Notes: generated by a model not told the origin, from the sequence alone. Shown: positions 1 to 10,625, counted from the stretch's first letter. The stretch: 64,000 bases of DNA from Acanthosepion esculentum (GCA_964036315.1 OZ038485.1:99937602-100001601), one strand, 5' to 3'. A program made the numbers and translations.

Positions 1-375
1 ATATATATATGCGTGTGTGTGCGTGTGTGCGTGTATGTGTGTATGTGTGTGTTCCCCTGTACACATATATAGGTAACTGTGAAATTGTGATTGAGTAGAC
101 ACTTTCTCCATGTTTCATAAGGGCAGCTGGACTTCTCATTGTTATCTACTCACCCACACCACCGGCGAATAAGTGTCCGGCCACACAGGGTTCACTTAAT
201 GGAACTACGAAATCTGCAGGAACATTTGTGCAGCTGGCATATGCGCATGTTAAATCTGCAAAAGCTATTTGCATATGGACGGGAAAAGCATCCACACCGA
301 ATTCTATTTGATATGCATATCAAACAACAGGTGAACTGATGTCACCACGAATACGAAATGTATATTTATGCGTAC

Positions 376-437
<62 letters not shown>

Positions 438-440
438 TTA

Positions 441-472
<32 letters not shown>

Positions 473-601
473 AGAGAATGTTCATGCCTAGATTTATATG
501 GTCACATGTCTCACATTTTGTATATTGCAAGTATCCATGGAACATTCATAAATCACTTGCTTCTTTGTATACAGAAAATTTGAATAGATAGAAACGGGCA
601 A

Positions 602-636
<35 letters not shown>

Positions 637-713
637 CCCCCGCTCTATTTTCCTTTCTCTCTTCCTTTCCCCTCTCTCATTCTCTCTCTCTCTCTCTCTA
701 CACACACAAACGC

Positions 714-764
<51 letters not shown>

Positions 765-929
765 AATTATTGGAAGGTTGGTGTTTCAGTAATGTTATGC
801 CTTAAATTGCTCTACATTTTCGTTTTGGGAAAAATTGTATTGAGCGCTATTTTTATTAAATTAAGCCCTTCAAAAACATAATTTAAAAAAAAAAATCTTT
901 TTCTCAAATAATATTTATATATATATATA
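1..929. repeat. Simple-repeat-rich flank, no gene seen
   Basis: The stretch holds (TG)n at the very start, (TA)n then (TG)n at about 388-475, (TC)n at about 604-632 and 680-700, and (TA)n at 718-760. An open frame at 139-339 has no recognisable motif and no splice or promoter context, so I do not call it a gene. Nothing else is recognisable between the tracts. Confidence 0.8.
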
Positions 930-1296
930 CAGGCTGTCCATAAAGTTCGTGTGTACTTTAAAAAATTTATAACTTTATTTGTATTTGCTATAAAAATAAT
1001 CTGTAAAAAATGTTATAAAGTTTAATGTACCTAGTTTTAAGTATAGCTAAAATAACTAATGTGATTTCAGGCATTACTGTAAATCAGTTGGCAAATGTTT
1101 TCCGTGAACTGCAAAATCGTATTACCCTTTGTATTGCTAATGATGGAGGACATGTGGAAATTTAAATAAAATTTCAATAAGACCTTAAAAAATATAGATT
1201 TACTTCTTTCCAATCCTTTTTACAAATTATTTCTATTGCAAATACAAATAAAGTTATACATTTTTTTATGCGCACACGAACTTTATGGACACCCTG
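930..1296 (+). mobile_element. Tc1/mariner miniature element with long terminal inverted repeats
   Basis: The element begins CAGGCTGTCCATAAAGTTCG and ends with the near-perfect reverse complement. The inverted repeats run for roughly 80 bp and are flanked on both sides by the TA dinucleotide (928-929 and 1297-1298), the target duplication of the Tc1/mariner superfamily. Just inside the right repeat the plus strand reads out the last 37 or so codons of a transposase, including FRELQNRI and ANDGGHVEI followed by a stop. That resembles the C-terminus of IS630/mariner-type DDE transposases. The DNA-binding and catalytic parts are missing, so this is an internally deleted, non-autonomous derivative. 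At 367 bp it is about a quarter of the usual full length. Confidence 0.9.
1052..1165 (+). pseudogene. Transposase C-terminal remnant (Tc1/mariner type)
   Basis: An open frame ends at the TAA near 1165 and encodes a tail containing VNQLANVFRELQNRITLCI. The pattern RELQ..RI..CI...GGH.E is typical of the end of IS630/mariner-type transposases, where it lies after the catalytic domain. No catalytic aspartates or helix-turn-helix remain. It sits directly before the right inverted repeat, as expected for a native C-terminus rather than a chance ORF. Confidence 0.75.
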
Positions 1297-1298
1297 TA

Positions 1299-1823
1299 TA
1301 TTGCTCTCAAACAGGTCGCGCTCACTACTACTGCATCGCATTTCTCACCACCGCCTGTGCTCGCATCCTCTATTTGATTTCCATAAATAATTGCATATAA
1401 TATAATTATATATAATTATTCATTAGGCATGTATAGTAACTGTAAATTGTTGTACTTTTTCTGTTTCTTACACACTTTGACGTCACAAATTATTTTGCCA
1501 CACTGTTCTTTGTAAAATGGTATCAACTTGGGTTATCGATGTATTCAAACTAATGGGTTATTGGTGGAAAGATTCAATCTCTCCTACTGTTTTACCAACA
1601 TCCGCCTCCGCCGTCATAGGGCAACATACTAAAGAAGTGGATTTACTTTCAGAGCGAACCACCTAAATAAAATGAACTGCTGCACTTCTTGTTAGCCCGA
1701 ACCATAACGACGCTACGAATTTTATTACACCGTGTCGATGAAATATTTCCAATAACTGCAATTTGCATATGTGATACTCACTGCTGGCAATGTTTGCAGA
1801 ATATGCGTTTTCTATCTGAATCC
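1299..1823. other. Unrecognised intergenic sequence
   Basis: I see no repeat family, RNA gene or coding signal here. It is ordinary AT-rich sequence between the mariner-type and hAT-type miniature elements. Confidence 0.5.
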
Positions 1824-1831
1824 CACTAGAC

Positions 1832-2055
1832 CAGGGGTGGGCAAACGTTTTAGTACAAGGGCCGCATTCTAAAAAATTATAGTTTTACTGGGCCGCATAG
1901 TATATATAAACGAAAATAATTGATATTTAAAATTGGCAAAATAAAGGGCTTTTAAAGGAAAAATATAGTTTTAATAAATAACATTTTAAAGCGGGCCGCA
2001 CGAAATCGTTTGGCGGGCCGCATGTGGCCCGCGGGCCGTAGTTTGCCCACCCCTG
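1832..2055. mobile_element. hAT-type miniature element (MITE)
   Basis: The element starts CAGGGGTGGGCAAACG and ends GTTTGCCCACCCCTG, perfect inverted termini of about 15 bp. Inside each end are further inverted GGGCCGCA blocks. The flanking 8-mers are cactagac (1824-1831) and ctctagac (2056-2063), which match at 7 of 8 positions. An 8-bp duplication around CTCTAGAC is the hallmark of hAT elements, and this terminus is widespread in Charlie-like hAT MITEs of animals. It is 224 bp with no coding capacity, so it depended on a transposase supplied in trans. Confidence 0.9.
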
Positions 2056-2063
2056 CTCTAGAC

Positions 2064-2869
2064 CAAAATTCATAAACTCAAACATTCTAAAAAAAAACTG
2101 GCAAATATTATGGAACTAGCGCCGAAACAACAAACTTGACAAAAATAAGTTAATTCTGGAAGAATGGCGTCACCGTCTGTAACTTTCTCGGAAGGATGGA
2201 ATTTGTTCTGTCAAGAATCAGAATAAGACACACCTATGTCACTCATCCATTTTTTTTTCATCCAAAAAAAAATGAGCGTCTTCCTGAATGCGCAGTGTAA
2301 CTAGCCTCCTATTGACACCATTTACATCGTTCTGACTCTTCTTATCTTCACTGATGTTAGGAGGCATATACGGTAAAACAAATTCTGACCGATTACAGTG
2401 ACTTTGCACCTATACAACGATTTTATGCCATGACTAATCAGGTGGACTCATGCAAGAAGATAAAAGAGCCTGTCCTAGCCTACTTAGTCTATGCTACAAG
2501 TTATTAAAGCTGCGCTGAAAAAGCATAACGGGAGAATAATGCAACAACCCAAAGGATTGTTGACAAGTCATATTTAATTTTTTTTCGGCAATAATTAACC
2601 GACAGATACGCCGTTAAAACAAAACAATTAAACTTTCCTTTCAAATCTTACAGTTGGATAAAATTAAACCATTACTTATAAAGCAGAGCTGGTGCAAGGG
2701 TTCAATGCGCCCGCTGGAATCTACCATACGCCACCATCCGAATGTAGGATACTACATCTTAATTTTGTTAAGGTAAATAAAATAGCTGGCCACTCGTATT
2801 CGGGGATACCCGTCTATTAGGGCGACTAGCCAATCCCTATCGCAGACGCTCGCACTGAGCCGTTCTGTT
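2064..2869. other. Unrecognised intergenic sequence
   Basis: No coding or RNA signal is visible. The part at 2680-2870 is more GC-rich than its surroundings and abuts SINE D, so it may belong to an older repeat, but I see no second copy in the window. Confidence 0.4.
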
Positions 2870-3198
2870 GTTTATACTATGCTGAGCAGACCTTAGTTAC
2901 AGTTTCTGGGAGGGAGCGTGTTATGTAGCGTGATCAACAATCTGAACAAGGCCAGCACTTTCAAACCCTCGGTCACGACGACGTGTGACAGCACATCGAC
3001 GGCCCCAAGTTTTCTGTTTACCCAATTTAATTCACAAGCCTTGGTATGGTTTTCAGACACTATCCAAAGGTGCCGCACGTTGGAATCGTCCCCCACCCCA
3101 TCCAGACAGATAATATCAGGAAGTCTCTGACAAATCAACCACGGTGAGATTCGAACGGCCACGAAAGTGAACGTTCTAACCACTCGGCCACGCCCCCT
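2870..3198 (-). mobile_element. tRNA-derived SINE, family D, copy 1
   Basis: On the minus strand the element opens with a tRNA-like head: GGCCGAGTGGTTAGAA (A-box-like) and GTTCGAATC (B-box-like). This resembles tRNA-Ser or tRNA-Leu. A body of about 250 bp ends in CTGCTCAGCATAGTATA. The body phrase CTTGTTCAGATTGTTGATCA recurs in the copy at 42780-43215, and CTAAGGTC.GCT.AGCATAGT recurs there and at 25559-25965. An open frame at 2893-3183 on this strand simply lies within the SINE and is not a gene. Confidence 0.75.
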
Positions 3199-3358
3199 CT
3201 TAAGGTGGCATGCATATAAGATACAACTTTTATTGTAACCTAATTATGTACAATAATAGATCATATGCAAAATAGGTGAACAATTCAACTAGAAAAATTG
3301 AAAATAAATACAATGTATTTAAATACAAATTAGAGACATGTTATCATAGATCATTCCA

Positions 3359-4086
3359 TCTCTATCTATAAAAGGCAGGATGTGTGTATGTGTGTGTGTG
3401 TGTGTGTGTGTAACGAATACACGGCCATAATTTTCGACACGATTTGCACCAAAATTTACAGGCACATGCTCCATGTTATGAACAAGGCCAAGACCGACTT
3501 TGCATTTCCCAACTCCCACCGATAGTGGAAATAATCGATTTTTTCATGCTTCTACGGCAGTTTTCATGTAGTTTGCGGCCATTTTCTACTGGCCAGCGTG
3601 TGAGCCAACAGCTGACTGACACGAATGTTAACTAGCATGCAAAAAAAATCGATAGCTGCATTCGTCAAAAGTGGCAAAAATTTAAATCTGCATGGCACTT
3701 TACTCCAATTGGCTCATTCGCTTGCTTAAAGTCAACGTTGATTCTGATTCCGCAGAACTGTGTTGGGTGTGAAAAAGTATTTGTTATTAACATTCTTTTT
3801 TCATTCGGTTTTTCCAGTTACGAGTCCTTTTTTAAAGCTGATCGTTTTGTGTTCATTTTGTTTAGTTCTTTTTTTCCTAACAGATTTAATTTTAGTATAG
3901 AGCTTAGAAAAAATTCGCAGTGTGAGATAGGCAAGAAGTAAGGCATGTAGCAACATCAGCACGGCAAAGGGCACTCCTTTAAAAGCAAGGAAGGGCAAAA
4001 ATATTTTAAGTCAAGTGATATCGATTGCTGTATGAGTCGTACGATTTTTGAATCAAGCACGGGCAACGCCGGGCCATGATGCTAGC
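3359..4086 (+). mobile_element. Non-autonomous Helitron, both ends visible
   Basis: The left end is A|TCTCTATCTATAAAAGGC, the TC start expected of Helitrons, followed by a GT-rich stretch. The right end has GGGCAACGCCGGGCC, able to form a short GC hairpin, about 10 bases before a terminal CTAGC, and the next base is T. Insertion between A and T with no target duplication, a subterminal hairpin and a CTRR-type end are the defining Helitron features. No Rep/helicase coding is present in the 728 bp. The last 100 bp recur almost exactly at 62085-62186, which confirms the 3' boundary. Confidence 0.88.
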
Positions 4087-4940
4087 TTTAAATAAATCGA
4101 TAATGTTTTGCGGCAAATTTTAACATCAACTTGAGATTTTTCTTGTTTAAAAAGTTGAATAATTTTAACACATTCAGCATTATAATAAAATAATTTTTTT
4201 ATAGTGCTTTCTAGTGACATAGCACGGAGTTGCAAAAAAAATTGTCATCTTTTAATAGCCAGTTGTAACGTATGTAAATGTAGGTACAAAGCAAATGTTG
4301 GTAAGACAGCGAGAGTCACAAAATCACTGCCCGGGACCCCCTATCAGGCTTGCCCCTTACTCCGGTCGGAGGTTCGGGGGTAGCATGTACCGGCTTAACT
4401 TATGATGTATATATTCATTTTACCTTCTTAGTAACACATAATTTCTATCCAAAGACCATTTCGTGCTTGTTTGCGTCAAAATGAATTTTTTCTCAGCATC
4501 AGTTGTCAGTGGTTTAGCCCAACTTCAAAAAACAAAGACCTATTTTCAAATGTTGATTTTCCAGGCTGGAAGATCGATTATTTTTCTATGTTCATTTGAT
4601 TCTGTTTGGCCTTGTGTCAAACAAGAAGTCAACCACACAAAAATAACTTCAATTATTTAAATGCATGCACGACCTGAACATTTAGCAGTAAATCTAATTC
4701 TATATAGATTTTAATTGAACATGTAACAACATAGATACCTGCTCATAGGCTGTGGCACATATCAAGCCAACGGTGGCATGACTCGTGAAATTTCAACAGC
4801 TGAGCTAACATCATTTTTTATGAAAAATTATTGTTGTATTTTTTATATCATTTCTTTCTTTGCCGACAGCTTATTTATTTATTTTGTTCCTTTCTGTATG
4901 GCTGACTGGGTTGTCCGCCATTTTACTCGGCTACTGGCCT
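4087..4940. other. Unrecognised intergenic sequence
   Basis: No family is recognised. A GC-rich patch at 4320-4395 stands out from AT-rich surroundings but has no partner in the window. Open frames here are short and featureless. Confidence 0.4.
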
Positions 4941-4942
4941 TT

Positions 4943-5193
4943 TTCTTCTTTTCTTTTTTTTTTTTTTTTTTTTTTTTTACTAATTTCGGCCGAGCTGTTT
5001 CTAAAAATGAACAATGTATTGGACTCTTGTTCCGTAGGGAAGGCTAAATAAAAAAAAAATCAGGAGCGAACAGGAAAAAATAATAATTAGCAAAAAGTCT
5101 AATAATTTGGCGGAGGCGATGAGGAAAATGATGAGACGGACAAGTGAGAAAAAGAATGGTGAATGCGATACAAAAGAAAGAAAGAAAGAAAAC

Positions 5194-5229
<36 letters not shown>

Positions 5230-5473
5230 AAACAAGAAAGAAAGAAAGAGAGAAAGAAAGAAAGAATTCTCACGAAGTGTGGTCACAAAGAAAATAAGAA
5301 TGGAGAAAAGAACAAAGAAATAAAAGAAATTATAGTGAGAGTGTAAAAAAAAAAAGAAAGAGATGGATGACAAAGTGGTGGTGGGAGTAGAAAGAACGAG
5401 AGAAATCGAAGAAGGCGCAGTAATAATGAAAAGAAGAACGGAAAATGGAACAACATACTTTAGCGTGTTCTTA

Positions 5474-5513
<40 letters not shown>

Positions 5514-6020
5514 AATCTCACGAAGGCTGCTGACAGAAATTAAGAAAGGAAAAAGAAGAAAAGAACAAGTTATAGCGAGAGTGGAAAGAAAGAAAGAAAG
5601 AAAGAAGTCTCACGAAAGCTGCTGACAAAAAATTAAAACGGAGAAAGAAAAAAGATAGAAAATGTAATAGTGAGTGAGCAAAGAAAGAAAGAAAGAAAAA
5701 AGAAAGAAAGAAATGAATGAATGAATGAATAAATGAATGAATAAATGAATGAAATCTCACGAACGCTGGTGGCAATAAATAAAAACGGTGAAAGAAAAAA
5801 GGAAGAAAATGTAATAGCTAGTGTACAAGTAAATAAATAAAGAAAGAAAGAAAGAAAGAAAGAAAGAAAAAGAAAGGAAGCCGCAAAATAGTAGATTCAG
5901 TCAAATTGTTAAAAACGTGGAAAGAAAACGAGATAGAAAAGAATTGTGCATGCGTGAGTGTGTGTGTGTGTGAGTCGGTGGGGAAAGAAAGAAAGAAAGA
6001 AAGAAAGAAAGAAATAGGTT
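4943..6020. repeat. Poly(T) followed by a GAAA-rich belt
   Basis: Poly(T) lies at about 4943-4979. From 5169 to 6015 come repeated (GAAA)n blocks, mainly at 5173-5265, 5475-5515, 5587-5606, 5683-5712, 5839-5872 and 5985-6012, with (GAAT)n at 5712-5754. The phrases TCTCACGAA..CTG.TG and AATAAGAA.GGAGAAA recur between blocks at roughly 100-150 bp spacing, so this is an expanded degenerate tandem repeat rather than independent microsatellites. Apparent lysine-rich or serine/phenylalanine-rich ORFs are artefacts of this composition. Confidence 0.9.
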
Positions 6021-6504
6021 GGTAGATAAGATGCACAAAAACGCCCCTCCCCCTACAAAAAATAAGTTCATAACGCAACGCAGGCATATATGTTTCTCTG
6101 AAGCATCAAGAGGTTACAATCAAAGAAATGTTTCTTTATTGGGGAATGTCTTCTATTTTTTGCAATGAATTTTCTTTTTTTTGTCATAGATTTAATTCCC
6201 GCGTTTTTTTTCTTTTATATTTTTTAGCATACGCATGCGCCTGTCTATGTGCGCCCTTCGGTGTCCGTCTGTTTCAAGGTTTTATTACTAAGTGTATAAA
6301 CGTAGTGTATTTACGCATGCCTATCAACTTACTTGCATAATGGGGTCAGTATTCGCCTTGCGTTAATAGTAATCAGGAAATCATGACCCGAAATTTCATT
6401 TTAAACTATTCTACATACTTTTGTATACTACGAGGTGGTAGGTGGCTATCATAGGGATAATGGTTATTTTCGTAGACCAAATGTTCCAATGAACTTATTC
6501 CTAC

Positions 6505-6770
6505 ATGATTTACATTATTCGGACTATTGTCCTCATCTTTGTCGCCATATTTATTACAACGTTTCGACCGTTGTACGCTCCGGTCTTCTTCAGCTGTTTG
6601 TAAAGTCGAACTGAACCCTTTATTTCGCTGACTGGGGTAGACTGTTCTAGTTCTACGTGCCATGTTTAATGGATGTCACTTATCAGTTATCTCCTGTTAA
6701 CTCCCCTCTGAAAGTTATCCACTGCCATAGCCGGGTATTGAACTCACACTCTGTGCCATGTCCTCAAGGA
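6505..6770 (-). mobile_element. Repeat family E, copy 1 (left half of a palindrome)
   Basis: On the minus strand the order is a damaged tRNA-like head, a middle part (TTAACAGGAGATAACTGATA), then the family's conserved arm ending GTCCGAATAATGTAAA. The head has lost the segment between GGCACAG and GAGTGTGAG. The arm contains CTGAAGA, a GACCG/CGGTC stem and GAAACGT, the hammerhead-like motif described separately. The copy is joined head to head with copy 2. The minus-strand frame at 6406-6663 is not a gene. Confidence 0.85.
6545..6620 (-). ncRNA. Hammerhead-ribozyme-like motif, family E copy 1
   Basis: Read on the minus strand: CTGAAGA, then a GACCG/CGGTC helix capped by a 10-base loop, then GAAACGTT. 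Compared with the copy at 18646-18713, the helix has exchanged a G-C pair for an A-T pair, a compensatory change. The base just before CTGAAGA is G and does not pair with the expected partner, so the inner part of stem I looks weakened. Activity is doubtful. Confidence 0.4.
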
Positions 6771-7080
6771 CACATGCCACAGTGGATAAACGCGTTAGTT
6801 AGATTCAGTGACAGGACCCAAAGAAGCAGTGGAGAACTTTCAGAGGGGAATTAACAGGAGATAACTGATAACTGACATCCATTAAACATGGTACGTGGAA
6901 CTAGAACAGTCTACCCCACTGAGCGAAATAAAGGTTTCAGTTCGACATTCGAAACACCTGAAGAAGACCGGAGCGTACAACGGCCGAAATATTGTGATAA
7001 ATATGACGACAAAGATGTGAACAATAGTCCGAATAATGTAAATAATGTACATAATACCTCATCTCAGTAATATAAACAGA
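6755..7080 (+). mobile_element. Repeat family E, copy 2 (right half of a palindrome)
   Basis: This copy runs from a tRNA-like head (CCACAGTGGATAAACGCGTT as A-box region) through the middle part to the 3' arm and on into GTACATAATACCTCATCTCAG. The B-box region is largely deleted here. The arm keeps CTGAAGA and GAAATATT, so the four bases after GAA are ATAT instead of ACGT and remain self-complementary. One stem II pair is broken (GACCG opposite CGGCC). Confidence 0.85.
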
Positions 7081-7719
7081 TACTGAACTTATTCCGGTAG
7101 TTCCATGAATTTACACTTTTGTAGCTAGGATGAATTCGAATCACCATCTTTTCTTCTGTGCTCAAAATGTAGTAAAATGTTCTCTTCAAGCGCGTTTTTC
7201 CCAAGAACTGCTAATTCCTTGAACTGATTCCCTATACAGATGCTTCCCTGAGCACCTCACTTTTGACTTTTTCTAATGAATGAGCAATCATCATTTTCCT
7301 CCTCGATATCCGGTCAGCTACCGTGTTATAGGGGATTGATTTACCGTAGAATAAGGGAATGATATTTTAGGACCCAAAACCCCTGACGATCTCCGGCTAA
7401 ACAAACGGAACACTGATAATGTGTACCAAAGCATCAAACAGATGCATTTCACGAAATGGAACCCCGAATAATTCAGTGACCTCTAGGAATAGACTAGATG
7501 ACGATCAAAGAACAGGTTCGGTGACAACTGGAGAGACAGTTGGCAAATATGGGCAAGCTTGGTTGGTACCATTGCTTGCATCTTCCGCCAGGAAGAAAAC
7601 TTTGTTGGCTACAAGTGGTTCAGCGAATAGATACCCCAATGGAATCCAGATATGGGTGGGGAGAGTGAGATACCAAACGGGACAGATGAATGGCTTTCCG
7701 GGGACAACCAACGAACTCG
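7081..7719. other. Non-coding stretch next to a non-LTR 3' end
   Basis: I see no conserved family motif. A minus-strand frame covering 7505-7765 continues from the retrotransposon 3' end and may be the element's own readthrough tail, but it has no recognised domain. Confidence 0.35.
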
Positions 7720-8204
7720 TTCTTTCAGTTGATGTGCCATGTCCTTTTAGGACGTAGGCGATCATGGCTCTTCACCTCCCTCTAGCCCTTGCAGCTCTCA
7801 GCAAGCTCCTTTCTTCTGCTTCCTCCCCCAGACCACGTTCTGTCATCCAACTGCTCAAGCTCGTCAGGCATGTCACGCGCTGCTTTCCCTTGTCTCTCTT
7901 TCTCTCTATTTGACCCGTGAGTATCAGATTCTCCATGCCCCCTTCCTCATTATGTGTTTGAGAAACTTCAGCTGCCTCTTCCTGATGTTTAGTATAAGCC
8001 TCCCTCTTGTTCGCATCCTCCCCAAGATCTCATATTGCTCACACGCTTGGTCCATGATATGCTCAGCATCCTTCTGTAGAGCCACATCTCCGTCGCCTCG
8101 AGTTTCTTCTTCATCTTCGAGGAAATCATCCAAAATTTGCTGCCGTAATGAATACGAGAGTGAAATACATTTCTGAGAAAGAATGCAAGAAATCGTGAGG
8201 TCAA
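7720..8204 (-). pseudogene. Non-LTR retrotransposon 1: C-terminal end of endonuclease/reverse transcriptase ORF
   Basis: On the minus strand, 8204 to 7989 encodes YGSKFWMISSKMKKKLEATE then WLYRRMLSISWTKRVSN. After a frame change, 8000-7924 continues IRKRQLKFLKHIMRKGAWRI. This order (W.IS.KM.K.LEATE..L.RRML.I, then IRKRQL.FL.HIMRK) is the region after the polymerase domain in animal elements usually labelled endonuclease-reverse transcriptase, probably the RTE or a related clade. The protein would act in target-primed insertion, but only the C-terminal fifth remains, with frameshifts. Three related fragments lie at 28256-29055, 40462-40830 and 62187-62470. Confidence 0.8.
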
Positions 8205-9594
8205 AAATCCACCGAATCAGGATGAAATGTTTGGATGGGGAGAGAGGCGGATCCTCACAGGAATTTGCCCTAGCGAGACGAAGGAGGAGGATGACCGAGA
8301 TCCAAGTCCCTCCATGGGCCTCCGGTCGCTCGAAGCCCAGACAGTGTAATCGGACAGCAGATTAAATGGCCCACTGCGCACCAGAAGAATGAATAGCAAC
8401 AATTCGATCAGGATGTGAGCGATATTTTACGAACAATATCCAAAGGGGACGCAGACAGCAGGTTACATACAATGACGACGACTATCGTCAGATTTGCGCC
8501 AGAAAGATTCGACTGTGTTCAAAAGGAGCGCATGAAAGAAACCAAAAAGACCTCGGCTGAAAATATGCGCCAAGGAATGAATGGAACTCGTGTGATGAGA
8601 CGATTTAAGAACAAGATCCCAAGGAAGATAATTCTATGAACGGAACACGTCTTGATAATATTCTCTTACTTAGGGTCTTGTTCTTAAATCGTCTCATCAC
8701 ACGTGACATTAAACTTGAGAAATACCGAAACTATTTACTGTGTCCAACCGGTTTCTCACATCACTGGTTAAAATGACTTTGAGCAAATGAAATCTGCAGG
8801 TCTTAGCGAAGAGCATAATTATTCGAACCACTTGGACTCGATGATTTATTCAGTTTCCACACCACTTCAAACAAAAGGTTAGAAAGGAAGCAGTCATCGA
8901 TACTAGAAAGAGCGTTAACAATTAATGTGTTTGAGAAACGGGTTTTTTCTGTGTTCACTTATTTCTGGCCCTAACTAGGCCACAACAACTTGGCGACGAG
9001 GACCCTTGAGGACCCCAAATGGACTACGTCGAAATTGTCAATATTGGTTCTATTCAACAGTACTTGACAAACCAGAAAAGGAAACCGAACGGGAGGAAAA
9101 AGTGTAACTAACTTACACTAAACTTTCTGAGAATTCATCTTTCCCAGAGAAAAAAAAACCCTTGATTCCCATCTCTTCTTCGCGTTTAGTAATACTATAT
9201 TCACTACTTCGTAAAAAAAAACACAAGTGAAAACTTATCATCTTAATTTTACTAGTCAATGTCTTCGCCGATATAAAATCACTGTCATTAAAAATTTCCT
9301 TATGAGAGCGCACGAGAATTCATCCTCTCGTCGATTTTCTTTAAAGAATTTAATAACTTGAAACAAATGTTTGTTAATAACGGTTTTCCAAATCATCTCA
9401 TAGATTATTATCATAGACTTTTATCTTTCTAAGGTAACCAATAGGAACACTTTTAACTTTTTCTACAAAAATCAAAAGCATCGTAACTAATAAGCAAGAC
9501 GAATCTTCACTTAGAAACACCATAAAGAAATACACAACTCTAGTTGATAAAAAAGAAAATTAAATGAATTATTTATTATGAAAAATTCGAAACT
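8205..9594. other. No recognised gene; contains one long-armed inverted repeat
   Basis: Frames here (for example 8415-8639 plus) lack recognisable domains. The one structural feature is a 28-bp perfect inverted repeat, 8589-8616 against 8676-8703. The rest is AT-rich sequence with no second copy in the window. Confidence 0.45.
8589..8703. repeat. Inverted repeat with 28-bp perfect arms
   Basis: The left arm begins CGTGTGATGAGACGATTT and its exact reverse complement ends at 8703, with a loop of about 59 bases. It could be the ends of a tiny foldback element or a local inverted duplication. No flanking duplication is evident. Confidence 0.85.
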
Positions 9595-10205
9595 GCTAAC
9601 CTCATCGTCAAATGTAATAATTTACCTGCAAGATCCAAATTACAGAAAACCAATATTATTTACGATTTCGCATGTCCCTAAAGGAGCTTTGTTCCTGACC
9701 AATGTAAATTTGTAAATAATTATATTGGATATACTACAATATGATTAACAAGAAGACACACGTGATATCTCTCTGACCATAGCTCAATTCGGACTTATTA
9801 AAATACACATGGAGACAAACCAAACTCTATCCTTAACATGTTGATAATACAAATATAATAGCATCATTGACATGCAGAAAAGGGTTAAAAATAATGGAAG
9901 AATTGTGAATAAAAATGAAAAAGCCAACATTCAGTAATATCAGCTATGAACACGGCTACAATGTGCTGACCGAGTTTGGAAAATTAAACATTTCTATAAC
10001 TCTAGATACATACATAAATCAATCCATATACTCAGTTAAAAGTAAAATAAAATTCATCCATGATAATGGCTAAAAGTATAGCCGAAAGCGGTTGGAAAAC
10101 AATCGACAATTTTTATATAACTTATGTCCTGAAAAGAAAAATCATACGAACACATGTGAAATTATATAAAAGAAATCTCAACTGTAGCACCTTATCAATG
10201 AAGAA
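9595..10205 (+). pseudogene. Penelope-like retroelement 3' end, copy 1 (decayed GIY-YIG region)
   Basis: Pieces of an ORF align by eye with the better copy at 39400-39975: FVPDQCKF-like spacing, NNYIGYTT-like, then DNTNIIASLTCRKGLKIME followed by KPTFSNISYEHGYNVLTEF. Several stops and frameshifts intervene. The GIY-YIG endonuclease is the domain that Penelope-like elements carry after their reverse transcriptase. Downstream come ATGGCTAAAAGTATAGCC and GAAAGCGG, a stem followed by GAAA that also occurs in the other two copies, and then a shared tail. Confidence 0.7.
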
Positions 10206-10354
10206 ATATAGTCTTCAGGTGTGCTATATTTATGGGATAAAGTTTTTTTTACACCTTAAATTGAGTAAATATTTATTCGCTTACCTGTGAATGCAAATTA
10301 ACGCACATATATACGGTTGCTAATATCTAGTAATTTGATTTATTCACATTAATA

Positions 10355-10410
<56 letters not shown>

Positions 10411-10546
10411 CATTTATTTGAATATTACAACATGTTATAATATTCAAATAAATGATTATATCTGCTCTACTCTGTATTGAGCACTCTTTAAAGAATAATA
10501 ATTGTTGGTTATTGGAATTTACTCCGTATATACCAATCCCACACTT

Positions 10547-10625
<79 letters not shown>

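Noticed and set aside
139..339. 66-codon ORF at the window start as an exon
   Set aside because: No domain, no splice-site context, no second support.
2893..3183. 96-codon minus-strand ORF
   Set aside because: It lies entirely within SINE D and is not open in the other two copies.
3138..3195. Functional tRNA-Ser or tRNA-Leu gene on the minus strand
   Set aside because: A and B boxes are present but the acceptor stem does not close and the body of SINE D follows; it is the SINE head.
6406..6663. Recurring peptide ([29 protein letters not shown]) in many frames, as a small gene family
   Set aside because: It is the translation of the family E arm. Copies run in both orientations, have stops upstream, and the peptide matches no domain.
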